Assembly: GCF_018919485.1 (NCBI RefSeq)
Contig: NZ_JAHLMU010000001.1
Span: forward strand, 1,051,373-1,115,372
Direction: 5' to 3'
Length of the DNA: 64,000 nt
From: Psychrobacter sp. TAE2020
Lineage (GTDB): Bacteria; Pseudomonadota; Gammaproteobacteria; Pseudomonadales; Moraxellaceae
The notes beneath the pieces were generated by a model that was not told where the DNA came from, ran no database searches, and saw nothing but the letters and a program-made list of their open reading frames with translations. Of the stretch, positions 56,861-64,000 are shown one piece after another (position 1 is the stretch's first letter; each line of letters opens with the position of its first letter). A program made the translations under genes and the position numbers.

Positions 56861-58081
56861 TTACTTGCGACCACGCTTCCAACTAAAGCCCCAATTAAAG
56901 GCTTTGTCCATCTCTTGATGGCCTTTAAAGTACTGGTTAATACGCTCAACGTTGATACTGCCTTGTTGGTTTACCAAGCGTGCAATCGCACACATTGGCA
57001 AGTTGCCAGCTCCTTCAGTTAAACGAGTCTCGATCGGTGGCTGCTCAGGAACATGCACTGTCACTACCCCATCAGTTTGAGCCCAATTGGGTGCGCCTTC
57101 GTAGATAAAGGCAAAGATAAACACCTCTTCAATCTGTGCCCACTGCTGACCATTGATATCTAGCCATTCACCGCCACTAACTTGCCCGGTTCTATCATCT
57201 GCACGCAAGCAAACATAAGGGGCTGACTGCAAGCTACCAAAGCGATTGCCTAGGGCTTGAATCAAAGTCTTTTCGCCATTTTTAAGGTGGATCATTGCCC
57301 CAACATCGAGGTCAATACCACTAGCGCCATGCTGCTTGAACAAGTCGCCTAACAAGCCTTTTTTAGGGGCAGCCTTATCCGTATTTGGACGTTGATTCCA
57401 GTCTAAGTTGACTGATATTTTACCAAAATCGTCGCGTTTTTTTAGATTAATGCTGGATTGATTTTTGGTTAAAGTAATTTTACTGAGGTTAATCGAAGAA
57501 GCTGCTGGAATAGGTGGTGGACTATTGGCAGCATTGGCTTGCGCAGGTTTTGAAGTGTTGATAGCTGCGGCAGGCACAGGTGCTTCATCCGCAATCTCTA
57601 CCCCGAAGTGCTCCGATAAAGGTTTCAGCCCGCCCTCAAAGCCTTGAGCGATAAAACGGAACTTCCAATTACCTTGACGGCGATAACATTCTGCTAAGAT
57701 GATAGCTTTCTCGTTGCGTCCAGCGCTACTGAGCTGGCAAGTCATTAATACTTGGCTGCCTTGCAATACTTGAATATCTACATCACCAATTTGGGCCAAT
57801 GTTTGAGCACTAGAAAACGCTAAAGCAATCTTATCAATATTGGCAGGTTGGCTCGATAAATTGATATCGAAGAACCCATCGCTATCATGACCGCGAAAGC
57901 TCACACTATTATCATCGCTACTAGTCTGTCCGTAAAAAATCATGTCGCCATCACCGCGCACCTTACCTTTTGTAGTCAGGCGATAAGCGGCGCAGTCAAT
58001 GGAGTTTTGGCTCAAGATACGGATGCTAATATTATCATTTGGTAGCGGCGCATTGGCTCCAGCAATCAGCTTTTGGCTCAT
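56861..58081 (-). CDS. terA: TerA-like protein with two TerD-type domains
   Basis: A 406-residue cytosolic protein. Domain 1 (about residues 1-165) keeps the TerD outline (GKVRGDGDMIFYGQTSSDDN; WKFRFIAQGFEGGLKPLSEH) but its calcium loop is degraded. A Pro/Ala-rich linker (about 168-205) leads to domain 2 (SSINLKKRDDFGKISVNLDW; SGIDLDVGAMIHL), which again lacks the full acidic loop. APKKGLLGDLF in domain 2 resembles the insertion of TerD3. AAAGGACC precedes the ATG. It is divergent from the ATP-grasp gene. Confidence 0.88.
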   Translation of the reverse strand: MSQKLIAGANAPLPNDNISIRILSQNSIDCAAYRLTTKGKVRGDGDMIFYGQTSSDDNSVSFRGHDSDGFFDINLSSQPANIDKIALAFSSAQTLAQIGDVDIQVLQGSQVLMTCQLSSAGRNEKAIILAECYRRQGNWKFRFIAQGFEGGLKPLSEHFGVEIADEAPVPAAAINTSKPAQANAANSPPPIPAASSINLSKITLTKNQSSINLKKRDDFGKISVNLDWNQRPNTDKAAPKKGLLGDLFKQHGASGIDLDVGAMIHLKNGEKTLIQALGNRFGSLQSAPYVCLRADDRTGQVSGGEWLDINGQQWAQIEEVFIFAFIYEGAPNWAQTDGVVTVHVPEQPPIETRLTEGAGNLPMCAIARLVNQQGSINVERINQYFKGHQEMDKAFNWGFSWKRGRK

Positions 58082-58339
58082 ACTATTGGTCCTTTAGGGT
58101 AGTTATAATTAAGGGATAACAGGGTTTTTAGCGTTGACCTATAGTAGCATGAATAAAGTGCCTGTCTTGCTCGGTTGAACCCTAACCTTAATAATCATAG
58201 CAACGCCTATACTGTCTTTTTATTAGGTTTCAAAGCCGCATTTATGACCATTTACTGTTGTATCTACAGTGGGTTTTGCGCATAATCTCTCAACTACTTA
58301 GCCTGACCTCAATACTGATAAGCCAACCCTGAGAAAGTT

Positions 58340-59509
58340 ATGAATGACGTTGTAAACAATACCACTAGTCAAACCATTACTGGCCAAACGAATAATCCTA
58401 GTAATTTATCAGCAGCCGTTTGGCTCGCCGAAGGTCAATCTAGCCAACGTGATATGCTTGCCAGCTTACAAATATTGAAATCTTACAGCCCTGCGCCATT
58501 CACTATCATTGCCTCACATCGTCATGATCGTCCCGAGATTTTTGAATGTGCTGATGAGGTATATAGGGAGCCTATTATTGCTGTGGCGGATGAAAAGATA
58601 GCATCCCAAGCTTCTATTACTATACCGCGCTGGCAGTTTGTATTAGAAAACGCCAAGCGCAATAATGTCAAAGTGCTGCTTACTGGTCGTAATGGCATAG
58701 ATTATGAGGCGCAGCGTGAAGCCTTTACAGCTGCAGGTATCAGACTGTTAACAGGTGCTACTAGTGTCGCAGCTTTGGCATCAATAGAAGACAAGTTTGC
58801 TTTTATGCAGCATTGTCATACTGATGATATTCCAGTAGCAGCAGCTTGGCGCTTTGATAATACTGCTGAGCTAAAAGCTTTATTAGCGCAGTATGACCAT
58901 CAGCCTTTATGTGTCAAACCCGTCATTGGTATCTTTGCCCAAGGGTTTTGGCGACTGGATACTGGTAAGAGCTCTGATGAGCCTTATGATAGCTTTGAGC
59001 ACCTTTATTTCACTGAAGAGAAGAAGATTAATACCGCGCAATTTATAGCCGCTTATGACAACAGTCAAATGATCAAAGAGCGTCCTATTCCGATGCTATT
59101 AATGCCTTATCTTTCAGGACAAGAATACTCTATCGATGTGGTCTGTGAATATGGCGAAGTGCTAGCCGCTGTAACGCGTTATAAGACTGGTAAAATCCAA
59201 CATATCGGCTATGAAGAATCAGTGATGGAAGTGGTTATTCCTTTGATCAAAGCCTTTGGTTGTGATGGTATCGTGAGCGTACAGACTAAGGCCGATGATG
59301 AGGGCGTGCACCGTGTCCTCGAAATCAATAGTCGTCCTGCTGGGGGCATAAGTTATACCAGTCATAGCGGTGTAGACTTGACCCAAATTGGTTTTGGCTA
59401 TTGGCTTGGTTTAACCGCTAAGCCCAAGCTAGCAGACGTCATCAAGCTAATTAAGCCCTGCCAAGTGCGCTCAATCATGACTAGTGTCAAGATTGAGGCT
59501 GAAATCTAA
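58340..59509 (+). CDS. ATP-grasp enzyme of the Ter neighbourhood
   Basis: A 389-residue ATP-grasp ligase. An N-terminal biotin-carboxylase-like fold (AAVWLAEGQSSQRDMLASLQ) precedes ATP-grasp lobes: CVKPVIGIFAQGFWRL, MLLMPYLSGQEYSIDVVCEY and the metal-binding VHRVLEINSRPAGG. ATP-grasp ligases join a carboxylate to an amine or thiol and occur in the biosynthetic module of some ter clusters; here the phosphoribosyltransferase and HAD partners of those modules are not seen. GAGAAAG precedes the ATG. Divergent from the TerA-like gene, sharing a 258-bp promoter region. Confidence 0.85.
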   Translation: MNDVVNNTTSQTITGQTNNPSNLSAAVWLAEGQSSQRDMLASLQILKSYSPAPFTIIASHRHDRPEIFECADEVYREPIIAVADEKIASQASITIPRWQFVLENAKRNNVKVLLTGRNGIDYEAQREAFTAAGIRLLTGATSVAALASIEDKFAFMQHCHTDDIPVAAAWRFDNTAELKALLAQYDHQPLCVKPVIGIFAQGFWRLDTGKSSDEPYDSFEHLYFTEEKKINTAQFIAAYDNSQMIKERPIPMLLMPYLSGQEYSIDVVCEYGEVLAAVTRYKTGKIQHIGYEESVMEVVIPLIKAFGCDGIVSVQTKADDEGVHRVLEINSRPAGGISYTSHSGVDLTQIGFGYWLGLTAKPKLADVIKLIKPCQVRSIMTSVKIEAEI

Positions 59510-59648
59510 TATTTTCAAAAAAATAACGACTAAAACATAATGGCTAAAAACATAGCAGTTATAACAGGAAAGGCACTATACCCTTAAGATAGGCTGGTTA
59601 AAGTTAACTTACTTAACTTTTATCTTAGATATTTTTTAACACTAATTT

Positions 59649-60836
59649 CTAACGCAACTCAGGAAAGCGTCTTAGCATAACCACCATAAGTAGGAGCGCC
59701 AAGCTTGCAATACCAGCTCCTACGAAACCTACGCTAGACAATGAGATGTAACTAACGGCATAGCCACCCAGTAGCGCGCCAGCCCCAATACCGAAGTTGA
59801 TAACGCCCGAGAACATGGCCATCACCATATCTTGCGCATTGATATCGATCTCAATGACTTTGGTCTGAACGGTCAGCATTAATAGCATCATGGCTGTACC
59901 CCAAATCACGGTAACCATACTAAATAACCATATCGATTTGACTGACCATAACATCAATAACATAGACCCTAATATCAGTACTATAGAAACCAGCATCATC
60001 ATAGGCGTAGATTTATCACTCCAACGACCAAATATATAACTACCAATAAGGCCAGCACCACCAAATAGTAACAGTATAAAGGTGACTGAGTTTTCACTAA
60101 GAGAGCCGATCCGATTCATAAAGGGTTCGATATAGGAATAAGCGGCATAGTCAGCGCTAAAGGCTACAAAGCAAAAGATATATAACGAAACTAATAGTCG
60201 ATTTTTAAGGAGTTCTGGTAGCTTTCTAAAAGAGCCATCAAACATACTAGGCAAGTTTGGCAGTAATTTTATTTGTAGAATAAATACCACAAAAGCAAGA
60301 ATACCTATGCCAGCAAAAGTAGTACGCCAACCAAACCATTGGCCTAATACTCGGCCTATAGGAACGCCCAACACTAGCGCTAAGGAAGTTCCTGTCGCTA
60401 GTATGCTAAGTGCCATAGCCCTCTTGCCTTCAGGTGCTACGCGCAAAGTTATAGCGGCAGTAATTGCCCAAAATATAGCGTGTGAAAATGCAATGCCAAC
60501 TCGACTAATGAGCAGTACTTGGAAACTCCAAGCAAAAACAGACAGTACATGACTGGCGATAAATACTACAAACAGCGCCAATAGTAAGCGCTTACGCTCA
60601 AGCCTACTGGTCAACAGCATGAGCGGTAGCGACATAGCAGCCACGACCCAAGCATAAAGGGTCAACATCAAACCTGTTTGGGCGGTAGTGATAGAAAAGT
60701 CTTTGGCAATGTCACTTAGTAAAGCTACCGGAACAAATTCTGTGGTATTGATGACGAACGCGCTGACACCCATTAACATAATACGAAGGTATTGGGTTCG
60801 AAGCGTCACTAAGTCGGCTGCAACAGGGTTTGCCAT
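59649..60836 (-). CDS. sotB: MFS sugar efflux transporter, SotB-like
   Basis: A 395-residue MFS exporter with twelve helices. FVINTTEFVPVALLSDIAKD is nearly the SotB/YdeA signature, and SRVGIAFSHAIFWAITAAIT and GVPIGRVLGQWFGWRTTF are the matching TM4-5 motifs. Such proteins export arabinose/IPTG-type sugars in E. coli; the natural substrate here is unknown. It is not obviously part of the Ter system. A 7-bp inverted repeat CTTGGCT/AGCCAAG lies at 60870-60900 near its promoter. Confidence 0.9.
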   Translation of the reverse strand: MANPVAADLVTLRTQYLRIMLMGVSAFVINTTEFVPVALLSDIAKDFSITTAQTGLMLTLYAWVVAAMSLPLMLLTSRLERKRLLLALFVVFIASHVLSVFAWSFQVLLISRVGIAFSHAIFWAITAAITLRVAPEGKRAMALSILATGTSLALVLGVPIGRVLGQWFGWRTTFAGIGILAFVVFILQIKLLPNLPSMFDGSFRKLPELLKNRLLVSLYIFCFVAFSADYAAYSYIEPFMNRIGSLSENSVTFILLLFGGAGLIGSYIFGRWSDKSTPMMMLVSIVLILGSMLLMLWSVKSIWLFSMVTVIWGTAMMLLMLTVQTKVIEIDINAQDMVMAMFSGVINFGIGAGALLGGYAVSYISLSSVGFVGAGIASLALLLMVVMLRRFPELR

Positions 60837-61040
60837 AAGACCTACTAAAATATTGGCTTTTAGAACATACTTGGCTTAATAGTGAATATTATCAGCCAAG
60901 CACAACTAAGGTAGCATGGCAAAATAACGAAAATCTAGCAAGCCTAGATAGCATTTATTTACTCTGTGAACACGGTTTATAATGCTACAGAGTAAAGCTG
61001 TTTTGTTAGCGTCACTAAAGTGAAGCCTATGTAGGTGTCA

Positions 61041-61074
61041 GTACGCCTAAGTTCGCCTAAGTTCGCCTAAGTAT
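61041..61074. repeat. 10-bp direct repeats upstream of the TerD-protease gene
   Basis: GTACGCCTAA, GTTCGCCTAA and GTTCGCCTAA in a row, followed by GTAT; one helical turn per unit, ending 39 bp before the start codon. Possible binding array or slippage tract. Confidence 0.75.
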
Positions 61075-61112
61075 GATAAACCACCCTACCGCAAAACTAG
61101 AAGAGACGTGCT

Positions 61113-62375
61113 ATGAGTACACAGACCTTAGTTTTAGGCGCCAATACGGTTATTGAGCAAGCACAATGTTCAGTGAGTTTTTCTGCCTCAGATCCACTCA
61201 AATTTGGTCAGCAGCTTGGACTACTATGGCTACCTCTAGACGAGAGTCGCAAGGCAGCTTGTAGTCCAGCTTATTTACATGAGCCTAAGGAGTGGGCAAA
61301 ATTGGATAATGCTGATGAGCCAAAGGTTTGGCAGCTAGACTTACAGCCACTCTTTGACACTCAGGGTATCCACTATTTACAGCTTATCGTTTATGCCTAT
61401 TACGAACCTACGCTTAATTTACCGGCTGTTGAGCTAAATACAGTCAGCTTAGCGATAAACAATGACACTATTCATTATGACTTTATTGCCAATGAGCGTC
61501 ATGTCAAAGCCGCTATCATTTTAGAGATCTACCAGCGCAATGGGCAGTTTAAATGTCGGGCTTTGGGCGAGGCCTCCAGCCAAGGATTGGCAAGTCTAGA
61601 GCAACGTATTCAGATTAGTCTTGATATCCGCCCGCCAGATACTCATGCCCTGCTACAAGAAGCCCAACGCCAGCAGCAAGGACAGTCCAATAGCGATGAG
61701 CGACCGCCACGACAAGTAGCTGCAGGTGAAACTTGGACAGGTACTGCTTTTGCTATTGATCGCTATCATCTACTCACTTGTTACCATGTGATTGAGTCCG
61801 CAGCTTTGATCGCTATCCGCCAGCAAGGCTATCCTGATCGTGAGGCACAAGTAGTGCTCAGCGACATCGGTAGCGACTCAGCGATTATAAAAGTTAGTGA
61901 GCCACTACCCAGTTATCTAACGTTAGCGCAGCAATGCGATGATCTATTAGGTGAGACTATTACTACTTTGGGCTTTCCCTTATCTGGAGTGAGCAGTCAA
62001 CTACAAGTCACTCAAGGTTGTGTCTCAGGACTGACGGGTTTCAGCAATGATATCCGCTATATGCAATTTACTGCCCCGATTCAACCTGGCTCTAGTGGCA
62101 GCCCCCTATTATTACCTACTGGGGAGGTGCTAGGCATGGTTACGTCAAGTTTAAACTATGAGCACGCACAAAATATGAATTACGCGGTGAAATTTCAGTT
62201 ATTATCTGCGCTGTTAAGCAGTGCCGGTATCAGCCTAACGGATTTAACCGATGATACGGTTAACACTTCAGCCAACCACTCACTCTCTTCTATGGCCAAC
62301 CGTATACCACTAACCACACCGCAGCTAAGTAAGCAAAGCCGGGGTGCACTATGGTTGGTAGGTTGTGAGGGATAA
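61113..62375 (+). CDS. TerD-like domain fused to a trypsin-type serine protease
   Basis: A 420-residue protein. Residues 1 to about 172 follow the TerD outline (LVLGANTVIEQAQCSVSFSA; VKAAIILEIYQRNGQFKCRA; GLASLEQ), with the acidic calcium loop missing. After a Gln-rich linker (about 183-195) comes a chymotrypsin-fold protease with a full triad: H225 in LTCYHVIES, D255 in GSDSAIIKV, S328 in QPGSSGSPLL. There is no signal peptide, so it should be cytosolic. AGAAGAGACG precedes the ATG. The C-terminal tail of about 40 residues is low-complexity. Possible stress-activated protease of the Ter system (inference). Confidence 0.88.
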   Translation: MSTQTLVLGANTVIEQAQCSVSFSASDPLKFGQQLGLLWLPLDESRKAACSPAYLHEPKEWAKLDNADEPKVWQLDLQPLFDTQGIHYLQLIVYAYYEPTLNLPAVELNTVSLAINNDTIHYDFIANERHVKAAIILEIYQRNGQFKCRALGEASSQGLASLEQRIQISLDIRPPDTHALLQEAQRQQQGQSNSDERPPRQVAAGETWTGTAFAIDRYHLLTCYHVIESAALIAIRQQGYPDREAQVVLSDIGSDSAIIKVSEPLPSYLTLAQQCDDLLGETITTLGFPLSGVSSQLQVTQGCVSGLTGFSNDIRYMQFTAPIQPGSSGSPLLLPTGEVLGMVTSSLNYEHAQNMNYAVKFQLLSALLSSAGISLTDLTDDTVNTSANHSLSSMANRIPLTTPQLSKQSRGALWLVGCEG

Positions 62376-62428
62376 TTTTTTAATAGGATGCAAACAGCTA
62401 CTGATAAGCGCTGCACTAAGGAAGATAA

Positions 62429-62524
62429 ATGTCCGTTGAGTTCGATAATATTGCGTTACTTATCGATGCCAATGCTACTTCTGTCAACAGTATAAAGCAA
62501 GTATTACCACTAAAAAGGGACTAG
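62429..62524 (+). pseudogene. Truncated NYN-domain gene remnant
   Basis: AAGGAAGATAA and an ATG open a 31-residue frame reading FDNIALLIDANATSVNSIKQ then VL, which strongly resembles the start of NYN-domain (PIN-like nuclease) proteins, xNIALLIDxxNA. It then runs into LPLKRD and stops inside a terminator stem. A complete NYN protein would be many times longer, so an internal deletion that joined the 5' end to the 3' terminator is the simplest explanation. Confidence 0.6.
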
Positions 62525-62551
62525 TAGCTTTGGCTATTAGTCCCCTTTTAT
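62513..62551 (+). terminator. Terminator after the TerD-protease/NYN remnant
   Basis: AAAAGGGACTAGTAGC pairs with GCTATTAGTCCCCTTTT (mostly complementary), loop TTTG, followed by ATT. Confidence 0.7.
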
Positions 62552-62650
62552 TAAGTCAGGTTGCTCAGTAGTATCTATCCTTAAAAGCCTTGACTACTGC
62601 CCTTAACTAGCTAAATCTTAACTGTATAAATATTAACTATCTAGAGCATG

Positions 62651-63916
62651 CTATAAAGCTGGTGGTGTACCTTCAGCATTAGAAACCACAGCATCAATTT
62701 GTATTAAAGCATCCATCGGAATGGCGGACACACCGATGACTGTTCTCGCAGGTAAATCACTGTTAAAGAACGGAGTATAGATATCATTTACCGCATCGAT
62801 ATCAGCAATGTTCTTAAGCTGAATATTGACTTTAACCACATCATCCATAACATGATCAATGCTTTGTAATATTGCTTTGATATTCTCTAAGCACTGCGTT
62901 GCCTGAGCCGTCACATCGCCTGTAATCATTTTACCTGATTCAACACTGATAGGAAGTTGAGCTGAGATATTATTATAGTGAGAAAAAGCGACTGTTTGTG
63001 TGGCTACTGAACTCTTTGGAGCATTAGTAGTATTATTGGCTTTTATGACGATACCATGTCTATCTTCAACTTCTTGCGGAGGCGTCCCATCACCATGCGA
63101 CACCACCGCATCAATCTGTACTAGCGCCTGCATCGGTAACGCAGTGGCCGCACTAACCGTGCGTGCTGGCAAGTAACCAACAGTTCTAGCAATAGCCGAA
63201 TCTGGGAAGAAGGTGCTGTAGACTTCATTTACAGCGTCAGTATTTGTCAGGTCCGTCAAAAAGATATTTACTTTTACAATATCATCAATGGGCACATCGA
63301 TGCTCTGTAAAATAGCCTTAATGTTTCTTAAGCACTGAGCGGTCTGCTGTTTTACATCGCCGCTAACTAAGCTGCCGGTCTTAGGATCAATAGGCAATTG
63401 CGCTGAAATATTATTATAGTGAGAAAACGCGACCGTTTGCGTAGAGACGTTAGTTTTTGGCGCATTATCCGTGTTGTTGGTCACTTTTACTAAATCACAA
63501 GGTGCTTGTGGCTGAGTCCCTTCACCGTTTGAGATGACGGCATCTATTAGTATCAAGGCCTTATCCATAGGAAGCGCTGCTACTGCTAGCACGGTACGTG
63601 TTGGCAGATAGCTTTGGAAAAAAGTAGCATAAACAGCATCTACAGCGGCAATATCAGTAATATCTTTTAGAAATATAGTGATCTTAACCACGTCATCCAT
63701 AACATGACCAATACTCTCAACGATGGCCTTAATATTGTCTAGGCACTGGGTTGTCTGTGCGCTAATATCGCCGGCGACTACGGCCTTGGTTTGTGGATCA
63801 ACAGGTAATTGGCCAGAGAGATGGTTATAATGGGAAAACGCAACGGTTTGCGTTGATAATGAGCATTTTGCGACACTGTCCGTGTTTCTTGATGCTTTTA
63901 TAATGATATTATTCAT
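62651..63916 (-). CDS. Triple RidA-domain (YjgF/UK114) protein
   Basis: A 421-residue protein of three tandem RidA domains (about residues 1-135, 140-280 and 288-421), each with TQTVAFSHYN near the start and a xxRTV...ALPM pattern. The substrate-binding arginines R107, R252 and R391 are all kept. RidA proteins are normally single domains of about 130 residues forming trimers with active sites between subunits, so this is a single-chain pseudo-trimer. Domain 2 has a small internal duplication (ARTVGYLPARTV). Reactive enamine/imine deamination is the inferred role. The Shine-Dalgarno is distant. Confidence 0.9.
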   Translation of the reverse strand: MNNIIIKASRNTDSVAKCSLSTQTVAFSHYNHLSGQLPVDPQTKAVVAGDISAQTTQCLDNIKAIVESIGHVMDDVVKITIFLKDITDIAAVDAVYATFFQSYLPTRTVLAVAALPMDKALILIDAVISNGEGTQPQAPCDLVKVTNNTDNAPKTNVSTQTVAFSHYNNISAQLPIDPKTGSLVSGDVKQQTAQCLRNIKAILQSIDVPIDDIVKVNIFLTDLTNTDAVNEVYSTFFPDSAIARTVGYLPARTVSAATALPMQALVQIDAVVSHGDGTPPQEVEDRHGIVIKANNTTNAPKSSVATQTVAFSHYNNISAQLPISVESGKMITGDVTAQATQCLENIKAILQSIDHVMDDVVKVNIQLKNIADIDAVNDIYTPFFNSDLPARTVIGVSAIPMDALIQIDAVVSNAEGTPPAL

Positions 63917-64000
63917 GGGTAAATAGATCCTATTTGGTATGTATTTTTATAGAGCTATTGGTTTAAGGGTATTTTCCCTAGCAAAAGCAGAGCGAGATAA

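Overview
The window reads as chromosomal DNA of a gammaproteobacterium of the family Moraxellaceae, most likely a Psychrobacter. This is inferred from the moderately AT-rich sequence, the overall look of the proteins, and the grouping of a DUF2062 gene, lolD, a single LolC/E-type permease and comEC. No database search was possible. I see no rRNA, tRNA, CRISPR array, complete insertion sequence or prophage.

Layout. 1-25.3 kb is housekeeping: the 3' end of a nitroreductase, gcvP, rnd, recR with a YbaB protein, metZ, two lipoproteins (one a phospholipase-D-type enzyme), dusA, an MHS-type transporter, a CPBP protease, two alpha/beta hydrolases, sppA, comEC and the lipoprotein-release ABC transporter. 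26.2-32.3 kb is the respiratory block ccoNOQP, then ccoG and a FixH-like gene, for the cbb3 oxidase. 32.6-40.5 kb holds queC, a small secreted protein, a Bcp/PrxQ peroxiredoxin, a lipoamide-dehydrogenase-like enzyme, an MscS channel and the fused rRNA methyltransferase rlmKL.

From 40.7 to 62.5 kb the genes of a Ter (TerD/TerC) stress system are spread through accessory genes: three single-domain TerD proteins, a DUF475/TerC-like membrane protein, an AIM24-family protein, a two-domain TerA-like protein, a divergent ATP-grasp ligase, and a TerD-like domain fused to a trypsin-type serine protease. The fusion is followed by what looks like a truncated NYN-domain gene. Interspersed are a TetR/HPP pair with two operator-like palindromes, a TcyP-type cystine importer, a GATase1-AraC regulator overlapping an EamA exporter, a queuosine-precursor transporter behind a candidate preQ1-I riboswitch, a YfcC carrier beside a LytS/LytTR two-component system, and a SotB-like exporter. 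The window closes with a protein made of three fused RidA domains.

Features that ordinary annotation would miss are: a 41-codon reading frame with a near-perfect Shine-Dalgarno encoding six hexapeptide (18-bp) repeats next to lytS; the preQ1-I-like leader of yhhQ; a family of 55-70-bp palindromic intergenic repeats ending in an AGGGCSTGTTGAAC-like motif; LytTR-spaced direct repeats ahead of the yfcC promoter; and a Gly/Lys-rich loop motif (KKGxLGxLF) shared by one TerD and the TerA-like protein.
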